Origin: an uncultured Ruminococcus sp.
GTDB taxonomy: Bacteria > Bacillota > Clostridia > Oscillospirales > Ruminococcaceae
Length of the DNA: 45,912 nt
Assembly (NCBI GenBank): GCA_947629455.1
Contig: CANRDT010000018.1
Location: 1-45,912 of the forward strand
Direction of reading: 5' to 3'
Under the pieces are notes generated by a model, which ran no database searches, was not told the origin of the DNA, and saw nothing but the letters and a program-made list of their open reading frames with translations. Position 1 is the first letter of the stretch. Each line of letters opens with the position of its first letter. Of this stretch, positions 1 through 8,433 are shown in pieces. The position numbers were made by a program, and so were the translations under genes.

Positions 1-165
1 ACCCCTTGCGGACGCAAGCGGCAGGGGTATTTCGCCGTCTGCGGACGGCGACAAGGGACGCTGTCCCTTGACCCTGCAAGCCTTTTTAAGGAAAAGGCTT
101 GATCGAAAACCTTTTTAATTTGCCAACTTCGTTTCCGCCGCAAATGCGGAGCGTGAGATCAAGCT
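1..165 (+). repeat. Mosaic intergenic repeat, copy 1
   Basis: This stretch holds several short palindromes in a row (GCCGTC/GACGGC, AGGGAC/GTCCCT and AAGCC...GGCTT). It is closely matched at about 44020-44165 in the same orientation. A third, partial copy lies at about 6610-6740 in the opposite orientation. Shared blocks are the AAGCCTTTTTAAGGAAAAGG hairpin, a GAAAACCTTTTT block and a GCGTGAGATC-like end. No protein is evident. The copy starts at the window edge, so its left end is unknown. Confidence 0.7.
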
Positions 166-246
166 ATTGATTTCCTTGACGATACTCCACTGAAATAATA
201 ACGAATACCGCCCCTTGCGGCTGCGGCAAATTTGTGAAGGTTGCCA

Positions 247-275
247 TTGACAATTTTGTCAGGATATGCGATAAT
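247..275 (+). promoter_or_regulatory. Sigma-A promoter for valS
   Basis: TTGACA at 247-252 and GATAAT at 270-275 are separated by exactly 17 bases. The predicted transcript would have a leader of about 170 bases before valS. I looked for a T-box antiterminator, which is common ahead of valS in Firmicutes, and did not find its conserved bulge motif. Confidence 0.7.
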
Positions 276-450
276 ATATTATTGAGCTTGTATAAATTAC
301 AGATCTGATCGGAAAGGAATGTTCACATTGCGCTTAACAATAATGAAAAGGCGGAAAAATTCCTTCAGACCGCTCGACGTGCGAGTCAGGGCGGCAAAAT
401 ATTTTGCAATATAGAAAAAATATGATAAAATAACGAAGGGATATGTAAAA

Positions 451-3072
451 ATGAAAAAGGAACTTTCAAAGCTTTATGAACCCTCTCAGGTAGAGGACAG
501 AATATATGATTTCTGGCAGAAAGGCGGATATTTTCACGCTAAGATCGACAAGAACAAAACTCCGTATACTATCGTTATCCCGCCCCCGAATATCACGGGA
601 CAGCTGCATATGGGACACGCGCTCGACGAAACTTTGCAGGATATTCTCATCAGGTGGAAGAGAATGTCGGGATACTGCACCCTCTGGCTGCCGGGTACGG
701 ATCACGCCGCTATAGCTACCGAATCCAAAATAGTGGAGGCTATGCGCAAGGAGGGTCTTACCAAAGAGGAGATCGGCAGGGACGCGTTTATGAACCGCGC
801 CTGGGAATGGAAAGCTCAGTACGGCGGCAGGATCGTCGAACAGCTCAAAAAGCTCGGCTCTTCCTGCGACTGGGAGAGAGAACGCTTTACAATGGACGAG
901 GGCTGCTCGGACGCGGTAAACGAAGTATTCGTGAAATATTACGAAAAAGGTCTTATCTACCGCGGAGAGAGAATGATAAACTGGTGTCCTCACTGCGTTA
1001 CTTCCCTTTCCGATGCGGAGGTAACTTTTGAGGAACAGGCAGGCCATTTCTGGCATCTGCGCTATCCGTTCTCGGACGGCTCGGGATACGTTGAGCTTGC
1101 GACCACACGTCCCGAAACGCTGCTCGGCGATACCGCTGTAGCCGTTAATCCTAACGATCCTCGCTATAAGGATATAATAGGAAAAACGCTCACGCTGCCC
1201 CTTGTCGGCAGAGAGATACCCGTTATCGCGGACGATTATGTTGAAACGGATTTCGGTACGGGAGTCGTAAAGATCACCCCTGCCCACGATCCCAATGACT
1301 TTGAGGTCGGCAGACGGCACGGTCTTGAAGTGATAAACGTTATGACCGACGACGCAAAGATCACGGACGATTATCCTGCCTACGCCGGAATGGACAGATA
1401 CGAGGCAAGAAAGAAGATCGTTGAAGACCTTGAAAAGGGCGGATTTCTTGTTCGGACGGAAGATCACGTCCACAACGTCGGCACCTGCTACCGCTGCGGA
1501 ACTACCGTTGAACCGAGAGTTTCGACGCAGTGGTTCGTTAAGATGCAGCCGCTCGTGCAGCCTGCCGTCGACGCGGTAAAAGAGGGCAAGACAAGATTCG
1601 TTCCCGAACGGTTCGATAAGATATATTTCCACTGGCTGGAGAATATCCGCGACTGGTGTATTTCCCGTCAGATCTGGTGGGGACATCAGATACCCGCGTT
1701 CTACTGCGACGACTGCGGCGAGATGACCGTCACAAAGGAAAAGTCAGCCGTTTGTCCGAAATGCGGCAAGCCTATGCGCCGCGATCCCGATACTCTGGAT
1801 ACATGGTTCTCGTCCGCGCTGTGGCCGTTCTCCACGCTCGGCTGGCCTGAAAAGACGGAAGATCTGGAGTATTTCTACCCCACCAACACCCTCGTTACGG
1901 GATATGATATAATCTTCTTCTGGGTCATCAGAATGATGTTCAGCGGTCTTGAAAATATGGGCGAAGTACCGTTCGATACCGTGCTTATACACGGACTGGT
2001 TAGGGATTCGCAGGGCAGGAAGATGTCAAAATCCCTCGGCAACGGTATCGATCCGCTCGAGATAATCGACAAATACGGCGCCGACGCGCTGAGATTTATG
2101 CTCGTTACGGGAAACGCTCCCGGAAACGATATGCGCTTTATCGAAGAAAAAGTCAGGGCGAGCAGGAATTTTGCTAACAAGCTGTGGAACGCCGCAAGGT
2201 TCATTATGATGAATCTGCCTGACGGTTTCACTGCGGACGAACTGCCCGAAGTACTGAGCGCAGAGGATAAATGGATAGTTTCGGGACTCAATCGGCTTGC
2301 AGGAGAGGTAAATCAGAATCTTGAGGCGTTTGAGCTGGGCGTTGCCGTTTCAAAGCTGTACGATTTTATCTGGGACGTTTACTGCGACTGGTATATCGAA
2401 CTTGCCAAGCCGAGGATAAACGCAGGGGGAGATACAGCTCTGAACGCGCAGAAAGTCCTCGTATGGGTAATGAAAGGCATACTCCGTCTGCTGCACCCCT
2501 TTATGCCGTACATCACCGAGGAGATCTGGCAGGCTCTCGTTGACGACGGCTCGGCAATAATCGTGAGCAGCTTCCCCGTATATGACGAAAAACTCGATTT
2601 TGCTGCGGACGAGGAACGATTCGGCAAGATCATCGCTGCGATAAAGGCTGTCCGCGCGGTAAGGAGCGGTATGAACGTTCCGCCGTCGGTAAAGGCAAAG
2701 CTTTATATCGAAACTTCCGAACCGCAGGCGTTCGAGGCGGGAAAAATGTTCTTTATGCGGCTCGCGTCCGCGTCAGATGTCGAGATCAGCGAAAAGTGGG
2801 ACATTCCCGACAGCGTAACGGCGGTCACCGATTCGGCAAGGATATTTATACCTCTTGCGGATATTGTGGACGTTGAAAAAGAGCTTGCGCGTCTTGACAA
2901 GGAGAAAAAAGCCGTCCAGAAAGATCTCGACTTCCTCGGCGGAAAACTCAACAACCCGGGATTTCTTGCAAAAGCTCCCGAAAAGCTCGTTGCCGCCGAA
3001 AGGGAAAAGCTCGCCAAGGCGCAGGAGAAAATGGACAGGATAAACGAATCTATCGCCGCGCTGAAAAAATAG
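451..3072 (+). CDS. valS: Valine-tRNA ligase
   Basis: Class I aminoacyl-tRNA synthetase that charges tRNA-Val with valine in the cytoplasm. The N-terminal region has the PPPNITGQLHMGHAL HIGH-type signature (about residues 44-58). The second ATP-binding signature reads KMSKS within GRKMSKSLGNG at about 526-530. The editing domain lies between them, with the TTRPETLLGDTAVAVNP block at about 217-233. Two CxxC pairs near residues 425-443 suggest a zinc knuckle in the catalytic insertion. The C-terminal 60-70 residues form the Lys/Glu-rich coiled coil typical of ValRS. The length of 873 residues is normal for the family. The start is preceded by GAAGGGATATGTAAAA. The gene stands alone behind its own promoter, with the alaA-like gene 91 bases downstream on the same strand. 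Confidence 0.97.
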   Translation: MKKELSKLYEPSQVEDRIYDFWQKGGYFHAKIDKNKTPYTIVIPPPNITGQLHMGHALDETLQDILIRWKRMSGYCTLWLPGTDHAAIATESKIVEAMRKEGLTKEEIGRDAFMNRAWEWKAQYGGRIVEQLKKLGSSCDWERERFTMDEGCSDAVNEVFVKYYEKGLIYRGERMINWCPHCVTSLSDAEVTFEEQAGHFWHLRYPFSDGSGYVELATTRPETLLGDTAVAVNPNDPRYKDIIGKTLTLPLVGREIPVIADDYVETDFGTGVVKITPAHDPNDFEVGRRHGLEVINVMTDDAKITDDYPAYAGMDRYEARKKIVEDLEKGGFLVRTEDHVHNVGTCYRCGTTVEPRVSTQWFVKMQPLVQPAVDAVKEGKTRFVPERFDKIYFHWLENIRDWCISRQIWWGHQIPAFYCDDCGEMTVTKEKSAVCPKCGKPMRRDPDTLDTWFSSALWPFSTLGWPEKTEDLEYFYPTNTLVTGYDIIFFWVIRMMFSGLENMGEVPFDTVLIHGLVRDSQGRKMSKSLGNGIDPLEIIDKYGADALRFMLVTGNAPGNDMRFIEEKVRASRNFANKLWNAARFIMMNLPDGFTADELPEVLSAEDKWIVSGLNRLAGEVNQNLEAFELGVAVSKLYDFIWDVYCDWYIELAKPRINAGGDTALNAQKVLVWVMKGILRLLHPFMPYITEEIWQALVDDGSAIIVSSFPVYDEKLDFAADEERFGKIIAAIKAVRAVRSGMNVPPSVKAKLYIETSEPQAFEAGKMFFMRLASASDVEISEKWDIPDSVTAVTDSARIFIPLADIVDVEKELARLDKEKKAVQKDLDFLGGKLNNPGFLAKAPEKLVAAEREKLAKAQEKMDRINESIAALKK

Positions 3073-3118
3073 TCTGCGCCCGACGATACACACAGACCGT
3101 ACAATCAAAGAAAGGAAA

Positions 3119-3151
3119 CCTTGCGCACGGAAAGATCTCCGCGGCGCAAGC
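3119..3151 (+). promoter_or_regulatory. Hairpin just upstream of the aminotransferase ribosome site
   Basis: CTTGCGC at 3120-3126 pairs with GCGCAAG at 3144-3150, with a further CGG/CCG pairing inside. It ends immediately before the AAGG that is the only plausible ribosome-binding site for the gene starting at 3164. A role in translation control or mRNA stability is inference only. Confidence 0.3.
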
Positions 3152-3163
3152 AAGGTCACAGCT

Positions 3164-4384
3164 ATGAGGTACTTTTCAAAATCCGCAAAACTCGATAACG
3201 TCTGCTATGATATAAGAGGTCCCGTAATGGACGAGGCGGACAGAATGATAGCCGATGGTGAAAAAATATTAAAGCTGAATATCGGAAACCCTGCGCCGTT
3301 TGCTTTTGAAACGCCGGACAGCGTAGTAAACGAAATGATAAAGAACCTTACCTCCGCCGAGGGCTATTCCGATTCCAAGGGTATAGCCGCCGCGCGTGAG
3401 GCTATCGTTAAATACGATCTCTCTAAAGGTATCGAAGGGGTAAGACCGGAGGATATATACACGGGAAACGGAGTGTCGGAGCTTATCGTTATGGTAATGC
3501 AGGGACTGCTCGACAACGGCGACGAAGTGCTCGTCCCCTCGCCCGATTACCCTCTGTGGACTGCCGCAGTGACCCTTTCGGGAGGAAAAGCCGTCCACTA
3601 CATCTGCGACGAGCAAAGCGGCTGGTTCCCCGACGTAAACGATATTCGCAGCAAGATAACGCCGAAAACAAAGGCGATAGTCATTATAAATCCCAACAAC
3701 CCGACGGGCGCCGTCTATCCCGAGGAGATACTCGAAAAGATCGCGCAGCTTGCAAGAGAAAAGGAGCTTATACTCTTTTCGGACGAAATTTACGACCGTC
3801 TGCTGCTTGACGGCGTTAAGCATACTTCCATAGCCGCACTTGCTCCCGACGTCTTTACGGTGACATTCAACGGCTTGTCGAAATCGCATATGGCGGCAGG
3901 TTTCCGCTGCGGCTGGATGACTCTCTGCGGAGATAAAAGCCATGTGAAAGGCTACATCGAGGGACTTAATATGCTTTCGTCAATGCGGCTTTGCTCTAAC
4001 GTTCCCTCGCAGCTGATAATCGAAAAAGCGCTTTCCGATTTCAGCGAAACGCAGAAAATGCTCGCCCCTGGCGGACGTATCTGCGCTCAGAGGGATTTCA
4101 TCTACGAGGCTATGAACTCTATCGACGGTCTTTCCGCCGTCAAGCCGCAGGCCGCGTTTTACATATTCCCGAAAATAGATACCAAAAAATTCTCCATAAC
4201 GAACGACGAGCAATTCGTTCTCGATCTTCTGCGGACGAAAAAGATACTCCTCGTCCACGGCGGCGGATTCCACTGGGAACAGCCCGATCATTTCAGGATA
4301 GTTTATCTGCCCAGACTCGATACGCTTAAAACCGCCGCAAGAGAAATGGAAGATTTCCTTTCGGGATACAAACAACAGAATTGA
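3164..4384 (+). CDS. alaA: AlaA-type glutamate-pyruvate aminotransferase
   Basis: PLP-dependent class I aminotransferase of fold type I, expected to make alanine from pyruvate using glutamate as amino donor. The whole sequence closely resembles, from memory, the enterobacterial AlaA (YfbQ) pattern: KLDNVCYDIRGPV near the start, LKLNIGNPAPF at about 37-46, VPSPDYPLWTAAV at about 124-136, NPNNPTGAVYP at about 176-186 and SDEIYDRLL at about 206-214. The PLP lysine is K240 in FNGLSKSHMAAGF. The substrate-binding arginine is in HFRIVYLPR near the C terminus. Its 406 residues match the family length. The residues after the PLP lysine (SHMAAGFRCGW) differ from the usual YRVAGFRQGW-type stretch. It follows valS and may share its transcript. 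Confidence 0.9.
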   Translation: MRYFSKSAKLDNVCYDIRGPVMDEADRMIADGEKILKLNIGNPAPFAFETPDSVVNEMIKNLTSAEGYSDSKGIAAAREAIVKYDLSKGIEGVRPEDIYTGNGVSELIVMVMQGLLDNGDEVLVPSPDYPLWTAAVTLSGGKAVHYICDEQSGWFPDVNDIRSKITPKTKAIVIINPNNPTGAVYPEEILEKIAQLAREKELILFSDEIYDRLLLDGVKHTSIAALAPDVFTVTFNGLSKSHMAAGFRCGWMTLCGDKSHVKGYIEGLNMLSSMRLCSNVPSQLIIEKALSDFSETQKMLAPGGRICAQRDFIYEAMNSIDGLSAVKPQAAFYIFPKIDTKKFSITNDEQFVLDLLRTKKILLVHGGGFHWEQPDHFRIVYLPRLDTLKTAAREMEDFLSGYKQQN

Positions 4385-4660
4385 TCCACGGAAATCAATT
4401 TTACAAGAATGTATTTGGTCTTATAATTATATTCCGCACAGTTTTTCGATTTTTTTGTTATATTCTCCGCCGACGGCGGAGAATATAACATTAAATTATT
4501 TTTCCTCCGCCAACGGCGGAGGAAAAATAACCCCAAAGTCAACCTGAACAAGTTAAAGTGTATTAAAATGCTTACATAAAATTTATAAATTGATTTTCTT
4601 GGAATTGATCTGATGATTTTCTTACGTTCTTCGATTTTTTGTCGGAGAACGTAAACTTTT
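4385..4660. repeat. Paired GC-rich palindromes and remnants between alaA and the sigma gene
   Basis: Two adjacent palindromes lie at 4457-4489 (arms GTTATATTCTCCGCCG) and 4496-4530 (arms TTATTTTTCCTCCGCC), joined by a short ATTAA-type spacer. The same pair recurs near 37588-37653, and a related pair at 30353-30424. At 4388-4402 is an isolated ACGGAAATCAATTTT, which is the end sequence of the MITE-like family found elsewhere in the window. A further hairpin, TTACGTTCT...AGAACGTAA at 4622-4654, lies ahead of the sigma factor. No gene is visible here. Confidence 0.7.
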
Positions 4661-4801
4661 TGTGAACAACGCCGTGTTTTGCCCTTCTCGATCGTATTAT
4701 TATCAGAAGGGGGAAAAAGCCGGCTTTCCTCTTTTTGACATATATTCACACAGGACGGCAGGGGACACTATCCGCGCGGACTGTCAGAGCGAGGTGAGGA
4801 A

Positions 4802-5308
4802 ATGGATAGCAGTCAGTTTGACGAGGAAGAATTTGACCGCGTTTACGACACATACGGCAAAATGGTCTACAGGATAGCTTTTCTGAGACTGAAAAGCGCA
4901 GAGGACGCCGAGGACACAGTCCAGGACGTATTTGTAAAATATATGACCAGGAATGTGGGATTCGATTCGGAGGAGCACCGCAAGGCGTGGTTTATCCGTG
5001 CGGCGGTAGACCTCTGCAAGGATCTGAAGAAAGGTTTCTGGCACACAAGGGTATTGAAGATCAGCGATCTTTCAGTTCTTGATATTGCGGTCGAGAGCGA
5101 TCTTGAGTCGGAATGTCTGCTTGATATTATCCGCCTGCCCGCAAAACAGAATACGGTGCTTTATCTGTATTATTATGAGGGTTACAGCATAAAGCAGATA
5201 GCAGAAATGCTTGGTCAGAAGGAAAGATCCGTATCTTCCACACTCAGCCGCGCAAGAAGATCTCTCAGGAACAGAATGGAACAACAAGACGGAGGTGAAT
5301 ACATATGA
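4802..5308 (+). CDS. ECF-type RNA polymerase sigma factor
   Basis: Group 4 (extracytoplasmic function) sigma-70 family protein of 168 residues, a normal size. Region 2 spans about residues 10-75, with AEDAEDTVQDVFVKY as the core-binding helix and the region 2.4-like KAWFIRAAVDLCKDL. Region 4 spans about 110-160, with the helix-turn-helix YEGYSIKQIAEMLGQKERSVSSTLSRARRSL. There is no region 1 or 3. A good ribosome site, GAGGTGAGGA, precedes the ATG. Its stop overlaps the next start as ATGA, so it is translationally coupled to the membrane protein that follows, the standard layout of a sigma and anti-sigma pair. The inducing signal and target promoters cannot be told from the sequence. Confidence 0.9.
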   Translation: MDSSQFDEEEFDRVYDTYGKMVYRIAFLRLKSAEDAEDTVQDVFVKYMTRNVGFDSEEHRKAWFIRAAVDLCKDLKKGFWHTRVLKISDLSVLDIAVESDLESECLLDIIRLPAKQNTVLYLYYYEGYSIKQIAEMLGQKERSVSSTLSRARRSLRNRMEQQDGGEYI

Positions 5309-6462
5309 AGTCCGATGAAAGAGAAATGATAAAAAAAGCCATACAAAGGATAGTCCCGTCCGACGATCTTAAAGAAAGAGTCCGCAGCGCCGCCAAAAGC
5401 AAAAGACGCTCGAAAAATACCATAAAGCTCAAATGCGGTTTTAATGCGGCATCGTTTATCGCGGCAGCCGCAGCAGTGGCGATAGCGACCGCTCTCGGCG
5501 TATTTTTCTACAATGAGGGAATGAGTACGGACAGCGGTGCAGGAGCGGCAAATCAACCGTCCTCTCAGACGCATTTAAACGGCAGGGATGATCCCGACGA
5601 TGAAAAGTACCAGTATATCAAAGAATTTTTCAGCGCAGTTTCCGCCAACGATCCGGAAAGCGCAGCCGGCCTTTTTGAGATATACAACGATGATAACGCC
5701 CCTAAGAGTCAGATCTGGAACAATATCGACGGTATCACCGCACAGCTGCTCGGGGAATGTATCAGCTACCCTTACTGTCACTTTATGCTGGCAGTGACGG
5801 CGGACGATCCCGAGCTGGCGCGCAAGATCACGCCGATACTTCCCGACGGGCAGGAGCAGGCAGGAGAAAGCACGGCGGTACTTGTTTCCGACGATACGCA
5901 GGTAATAATGACAACTATGTATATCGGCGATGAGAACTTTTCTCCCGACAGCCTGCAAAGCCATATAAACCTGACTGTAGAGCAGGAGGGCGAGGACGGC
6001 TCGGAGGAGAGCGAACAGAAAAGCTGTACGGTGATCTTCAAGTGCGATCACGAGAAAGATCATTCGCCCGAGCTTTCGATAACTCCAGACGAAAGGTATA
6101 CGATCGAGCTGCCTACGGCGGACGCAGCCTCTGTATATACAGGAATATCAGAGATAAAGCTTTCGGCAGGAGGAATTATGCTGCGGTGCGATCTGACTGA
6201 CAACGAGATCGCAGTTTTAGAGCAAGCGTCTGATGACGGCTATTCCGATAACGCCGCGGACGAGAATTCACAGGAAAAAGAAGTGGTGATCTCGGTAAAA
6301 AATAAAGACGGGACTATTACCCGACCGGATCACACAAAGTACAGTGTAGGCAAAGATTCTATAGGCGCGTATATTGCTTTTGATAATATATGCGCACCCG
6401 TTGATTATGAAAATGCGCAGTCGCTGATGATCGGCGATACAGAGATACCTCTCGGCAGATAA
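5305..6462 (+). CDS. Membrane protein, probable anti-sigma factor
   Basis: A 385-residue bitopic protein. The N-terminal 46 residues are basic and cytoplasmic, one membrane helix lies at about residues 48-69 (FNAASFIAAAAAVAIATALGV), and about 315 residues are predicted outside. The cytoplasmic part begins MKSDEREMIKKAIQRIVPSDDLKERV, like the short N-terminal segments of clostridial anti-sigma proteins that lack the zinc-finger HxxxCxxC motif. I see no zinc-binding motif. The outer part has no family I can name; its tail SLMIGDTEIPLGR resembles the ends of extracytoplasmic domains in other sigma-regulator proteins. A strong ribosome site, GGAGGTGAATACAT, sits inside the end of the sigma gene. 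The role as anti-sigma factor is inferred from the 4-base overlap and topology. Confidence 0.65.
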   Translation: MKSDEREMIKKAIQRIVPSDDLKERVRSAAKSKRRSKNTIKLKCGFNAASFIAAAAAVAIATALGVFFYNEGMSTDSGAGAANQPSSQTHLNGRDDPDDEKYQYIKEFFSAVSANDPESAAGLFEIYNDDNAPKSQIWNNIDGITAQLLGECISYPYCHFMLAVTADDPELARKITPILPDGQEQAGESTAVLVSDDTQVIMTTMYIGDENFSPDSLQSHINLTVEQEGEDGSEESEQKSCTVIFKCDHEKDHSPELSITPDERYTIELPTADAASVYTGISEIKLSAGGIMLRCDLTDNEIAVLEQASDDGYSDNAADENSQEKEVVISVKNKDGTITRPDHTKYSVGKDSIGAYIAFDNICAPVDYENAQSLMIGDTEIPLGR

Positions 6463-6527
6463 AGACCGATCGGCGCGGGCGGTCATATCAACAAAACAAA
6501 GCCTCTCCCGACGGGAAAGGCAAAAAA

Positions 6528-6562
6528 ATGTGCAGGCGTGTAACGGCGGCTGCACATTTTTA
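6528..6562 (+). terminator. Terminator after the sigma/anti-sigma pair
   Basis: The stem ATGTGCAG...CTGCACAT is followed by TTTTTATAT. A smaller hairpin, GCCT...AGGC with an A run, lies just before it (about 6501-6527). Confidence 0.75.
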
Positions 6563-6983
6563 TATACAAGATATTTAGATGTAAGATGTAAGAGATAAGA
6601 GTTGCTCCGCAGACTGATTTCACGCTCTGCACTTATGTTGAAAATGAAGTCGGCAAATCAAAAAGGTTTTCGGTCAAGCCTTTTCCTTAAAAAGGCTGCC
6701 CTCCCGGGCGGGGCAATGCGCCCTCTGCAACGCGCTGAGCGGTCAAGCCTTGGAAATCGGGCGATTAAAATTTATTGCGGCAAATGCTCTAATAATCTGT
6801 GATAAAGAAATTTCCGGTTTTTCTTTTAGCCCAAACACGAAGTGTTTGGGGTGGCGTCCCCTAAGTTTGGTTGATACAAACTTTCTCTCCGCCGCAAGCG
6901 GCGGAGATGAAATGCCTTGGAAATCGGGCGGTCAAGATACTTTGACAATGCGCTATTATTCCCCATTGTGGGGAGAATACACA
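6563..6983. repeat. Mosaic repeat region between convergent genes
   Basis: No credible gene is present in these 420 bases. From about 6610 to 6740 it is a reversed, partial copy of the repeat at 1-165 and 44020-44165. From about 6745 to 6825 it is the reverse of an 80-bp block also present at about 43811-43893 (GAAATTTCTTT...CCGATTTCCAAGG). It also holds CCCAAACAC/GTGTTTGGG (about 6830-6850) and CTCCGCCGCAAGCGGCGGAG (about 6886-6907) palindromes. Short open frames here are produced by the repeats. Confidence 0.65.
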
Positions 6984-8150
6984 TCACCTGCACATTTCCT
7001 CCGCAAGCTTTTCAAGAGCCTGCTCCGACTCGGGATCGAGCGAGGAACGGATAGTCACGATAGGTTCGGCGATCGTCACGTCTTTAAAGCCTTCCGCATA
7101 GCCTTTTATTACTTTTCCTGCGGAGGGAGCCCACGAACCGTTTTCAACTATACCTATCTTTCTGTTGCGGAAAGATTTTGCTTTTAAATGGCAAAGCAGA
7201 TCTTCCATTATCGGGAACACTCCGCCGTCGTAGGAGGAGGACATAAATATCGTTCTGTCATATCTGAAAGCGTCCTCGATGACCTCAGCCATATCCGAAC
7301 GTGAAATATCGCTGACGACTACCTTTTCAGCGCCTTTTTCCTCAAGCATTGCGGCAAGCTTGCGGGCGGCTGCGGCGGTGTTGCCGTGAATGGACGCAAA
7401 GGCTATAAGAATACCCTTGTCCTCAGGCTGATAAGACGACCATATATCATATTTTCCGATGTAATATTCAAGGTTCTCTTTAAGCAGCGGACCGTGCAGA
7501 GGAAGTATCATCTTTATTTCCAGCGCGGCGGCTTTTTTCAGCAATGCCTGCACCTGTGCGCCGTATTTTCCGACAATGTTGAAATAGTACCGTCTTGCCT
7601 CGCAAGCCCAGTCCTCTTCGGTATCAAGTGCGCCGAACTTTCCGAAACCGTCCGCCGAGAAGAGCAGCTTTTCGCTTTGCTCGTAAGTCACCATGACCTC
7701 GGGCCAATGCACCATAGGAGCCATAATAAACTGCAATGTGTGACTTCCCAGAGCAAGGGTATCCCCCTCCTTTACCGTTACACATCTGCCGTCAAGCTGC
7801 GCGTTATGGAAAAACTGCTTTATCATAACAAAAGTCTTTGCGTTTCCCACTATCTGCGCATCGGGATATTCGCTCAGAAAACGTGCGATACTTCCCGAAT
7901 GGTCGGGCTCGACGTGCTGAACTACCAGATAATCGGGTTTTCTGCCGTCAAGCGCGGTTTTAAGATTCAAAAGCCATTCATCGGTAAATCTCGCGTCGGC
8001 AGTATCCATAACAGCGGTCTTTTCATCAAGGATAACATAGGAATTATAGGATATTCCATTCTCAACGACATACTGACTTTCAAAGAGGTCAATGGTCTTG
8101 TCGTCCACACCGATATAAACGACTGAATCGGAAATTTTTACGTCTTTCAT
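6984..8150 (-). CDS. Flavodiiron protein (A-type flavoprotein)
   Basis: Class A flavodiiron protein of about 388 residues that reduces oxygen or nitric oxide in the cytoplasm of anaerobes. The N-terminal part is a metallo-beta-lactamase fold with the diiron ligand motif H79-x-E81-x-D83-H84 (QHVEPDHSG), then H148 (MVHWPE), D167 (FSADGFG) and a His near 219 (LPLHGP). The C-terminal part, from about residue 245, is a flavodoxin domain with the FMN loop SIHGNTA. No rubredoxin or flavin reductase domain is fused, so it needs an external electron donor that is not in this window. An in-frame TTG/ATG 27 bases upstream exists, but GGGAGGACTTATT fits the ATG at 8150 and would lie inside the longer version, so I use 8150. 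It is monocistronic with its own promoter. Confidence 0.93.
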   Translation of the reverse strand: MKDVKISDSVVYIGVDDKTIDLFESQYVVENGISYNSYVILDEKTAVMDTADARFTDEWLLNLKTALDGRKPDYLVVQHVEPDHSGSIARFLSEYPDAQIVGNAKTFVMIKQFFHNAQLDGRCVTVKEGDTLALGSHTLQFIMAPMVHWPEVMVTYEQSEKLLFSADGFGKFGALDTEEDWACEARRYYFNIVGKYGAQVQALLKKAAALEIKMILPLHGPLLKENLEYYIGKYDIWSSYQPEDKGILIAFASIHGNTAAAARKLAAMLEEKGAEKVVVSDISRSDMAEVIEDAFRYDRTIFMSSSYDGGVFPIMEDLLCHLKAKSFRNRKIGIVENGSWAPSAGKVIKGYAEGFKDVTIAEPIVTIRSSLDPESEQALEKLAEEMCR

Positions 8151-8207
8151 AATAAGTCCTCCCAGAAATATTTTCAAGCCGCAGCAAAAACTTCGGCAAC
8201 AAGAATT

Positions 8208-8236
8208 ATTTTATCACATATTCATTATAAAGTCAA
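8208..8236 (-). promoter_or_regulatory. Sigma-A promoter for the flavodiiron gene
   Basis: On the minus strand, TTGACT (8231-8236) and TAAAAT (8208-8213) lie 17 bases apart. The leader to the ATG at 8150 would be about 50 bases. Confidence 0.65.
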
Positions 8237-8250
8237 GCAGCGCGTTATTC

Positions 8251-8433
8251 ACGGAAATCAATTTTTAATTTCCGTAAGAAGTCAGAACGCTATGCTTTTA
8301 AGAGGTAAGAGGTAAGACAAGGAGCGCCTGCGGCGCATATTTTAAAATATTTTTATTCCGCTTTGCAGACTTTTTTCTTGCTTTTTTCTCTAAAACTCTT
8401 GTTTCAAAAGATAAATTTTGTAAAAATTATTTC
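8251..8433 (+). repeat. MITE-like element, copy A
   Basis: Copy of the family of about 185 bp. It starts ACGGAAATCAATTTTTAATTTCCGT, a self-complementary end. The shared interior follows: AGTCAGAACGCT, a purine-rich AGAGGTAAGAGGTAAGACAAGG, GCGCCTGCGGCGC, an A/T palindrome, CCGCTTTGCAGACTT. It closes with a decayed version of the end repeat next to the trmK stop codon. No flanking duplication is recognisable for this copy. Confidence 0.75.

Noticed and set aside
404-431. Second promoter (TTGCAA, 16 bases, TAAAAT) close to valS
   Set aside because: The start point would fall in the ribosome site, leaving no usable leader; the upstream 17-spaced promoter is better.
200-450. Possible T-box riboswitch ahead of valS
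   Set aside because: I found no conserved antiterminator bulge motif and no clear terminator between promoter and start.
466-1686. Long open frame antisense to valS (406 codons)
   Set aside because: It is a shadow of the valS coding sequence; no family pattern or ribosome site is seen.
6602-7187. Two overlapping plus-strand open frames (6602-6802 and 6750-7187)
   Set aside because: They run through repeat blocks and, in the second case, into the antisense of the flavodiiron gene.
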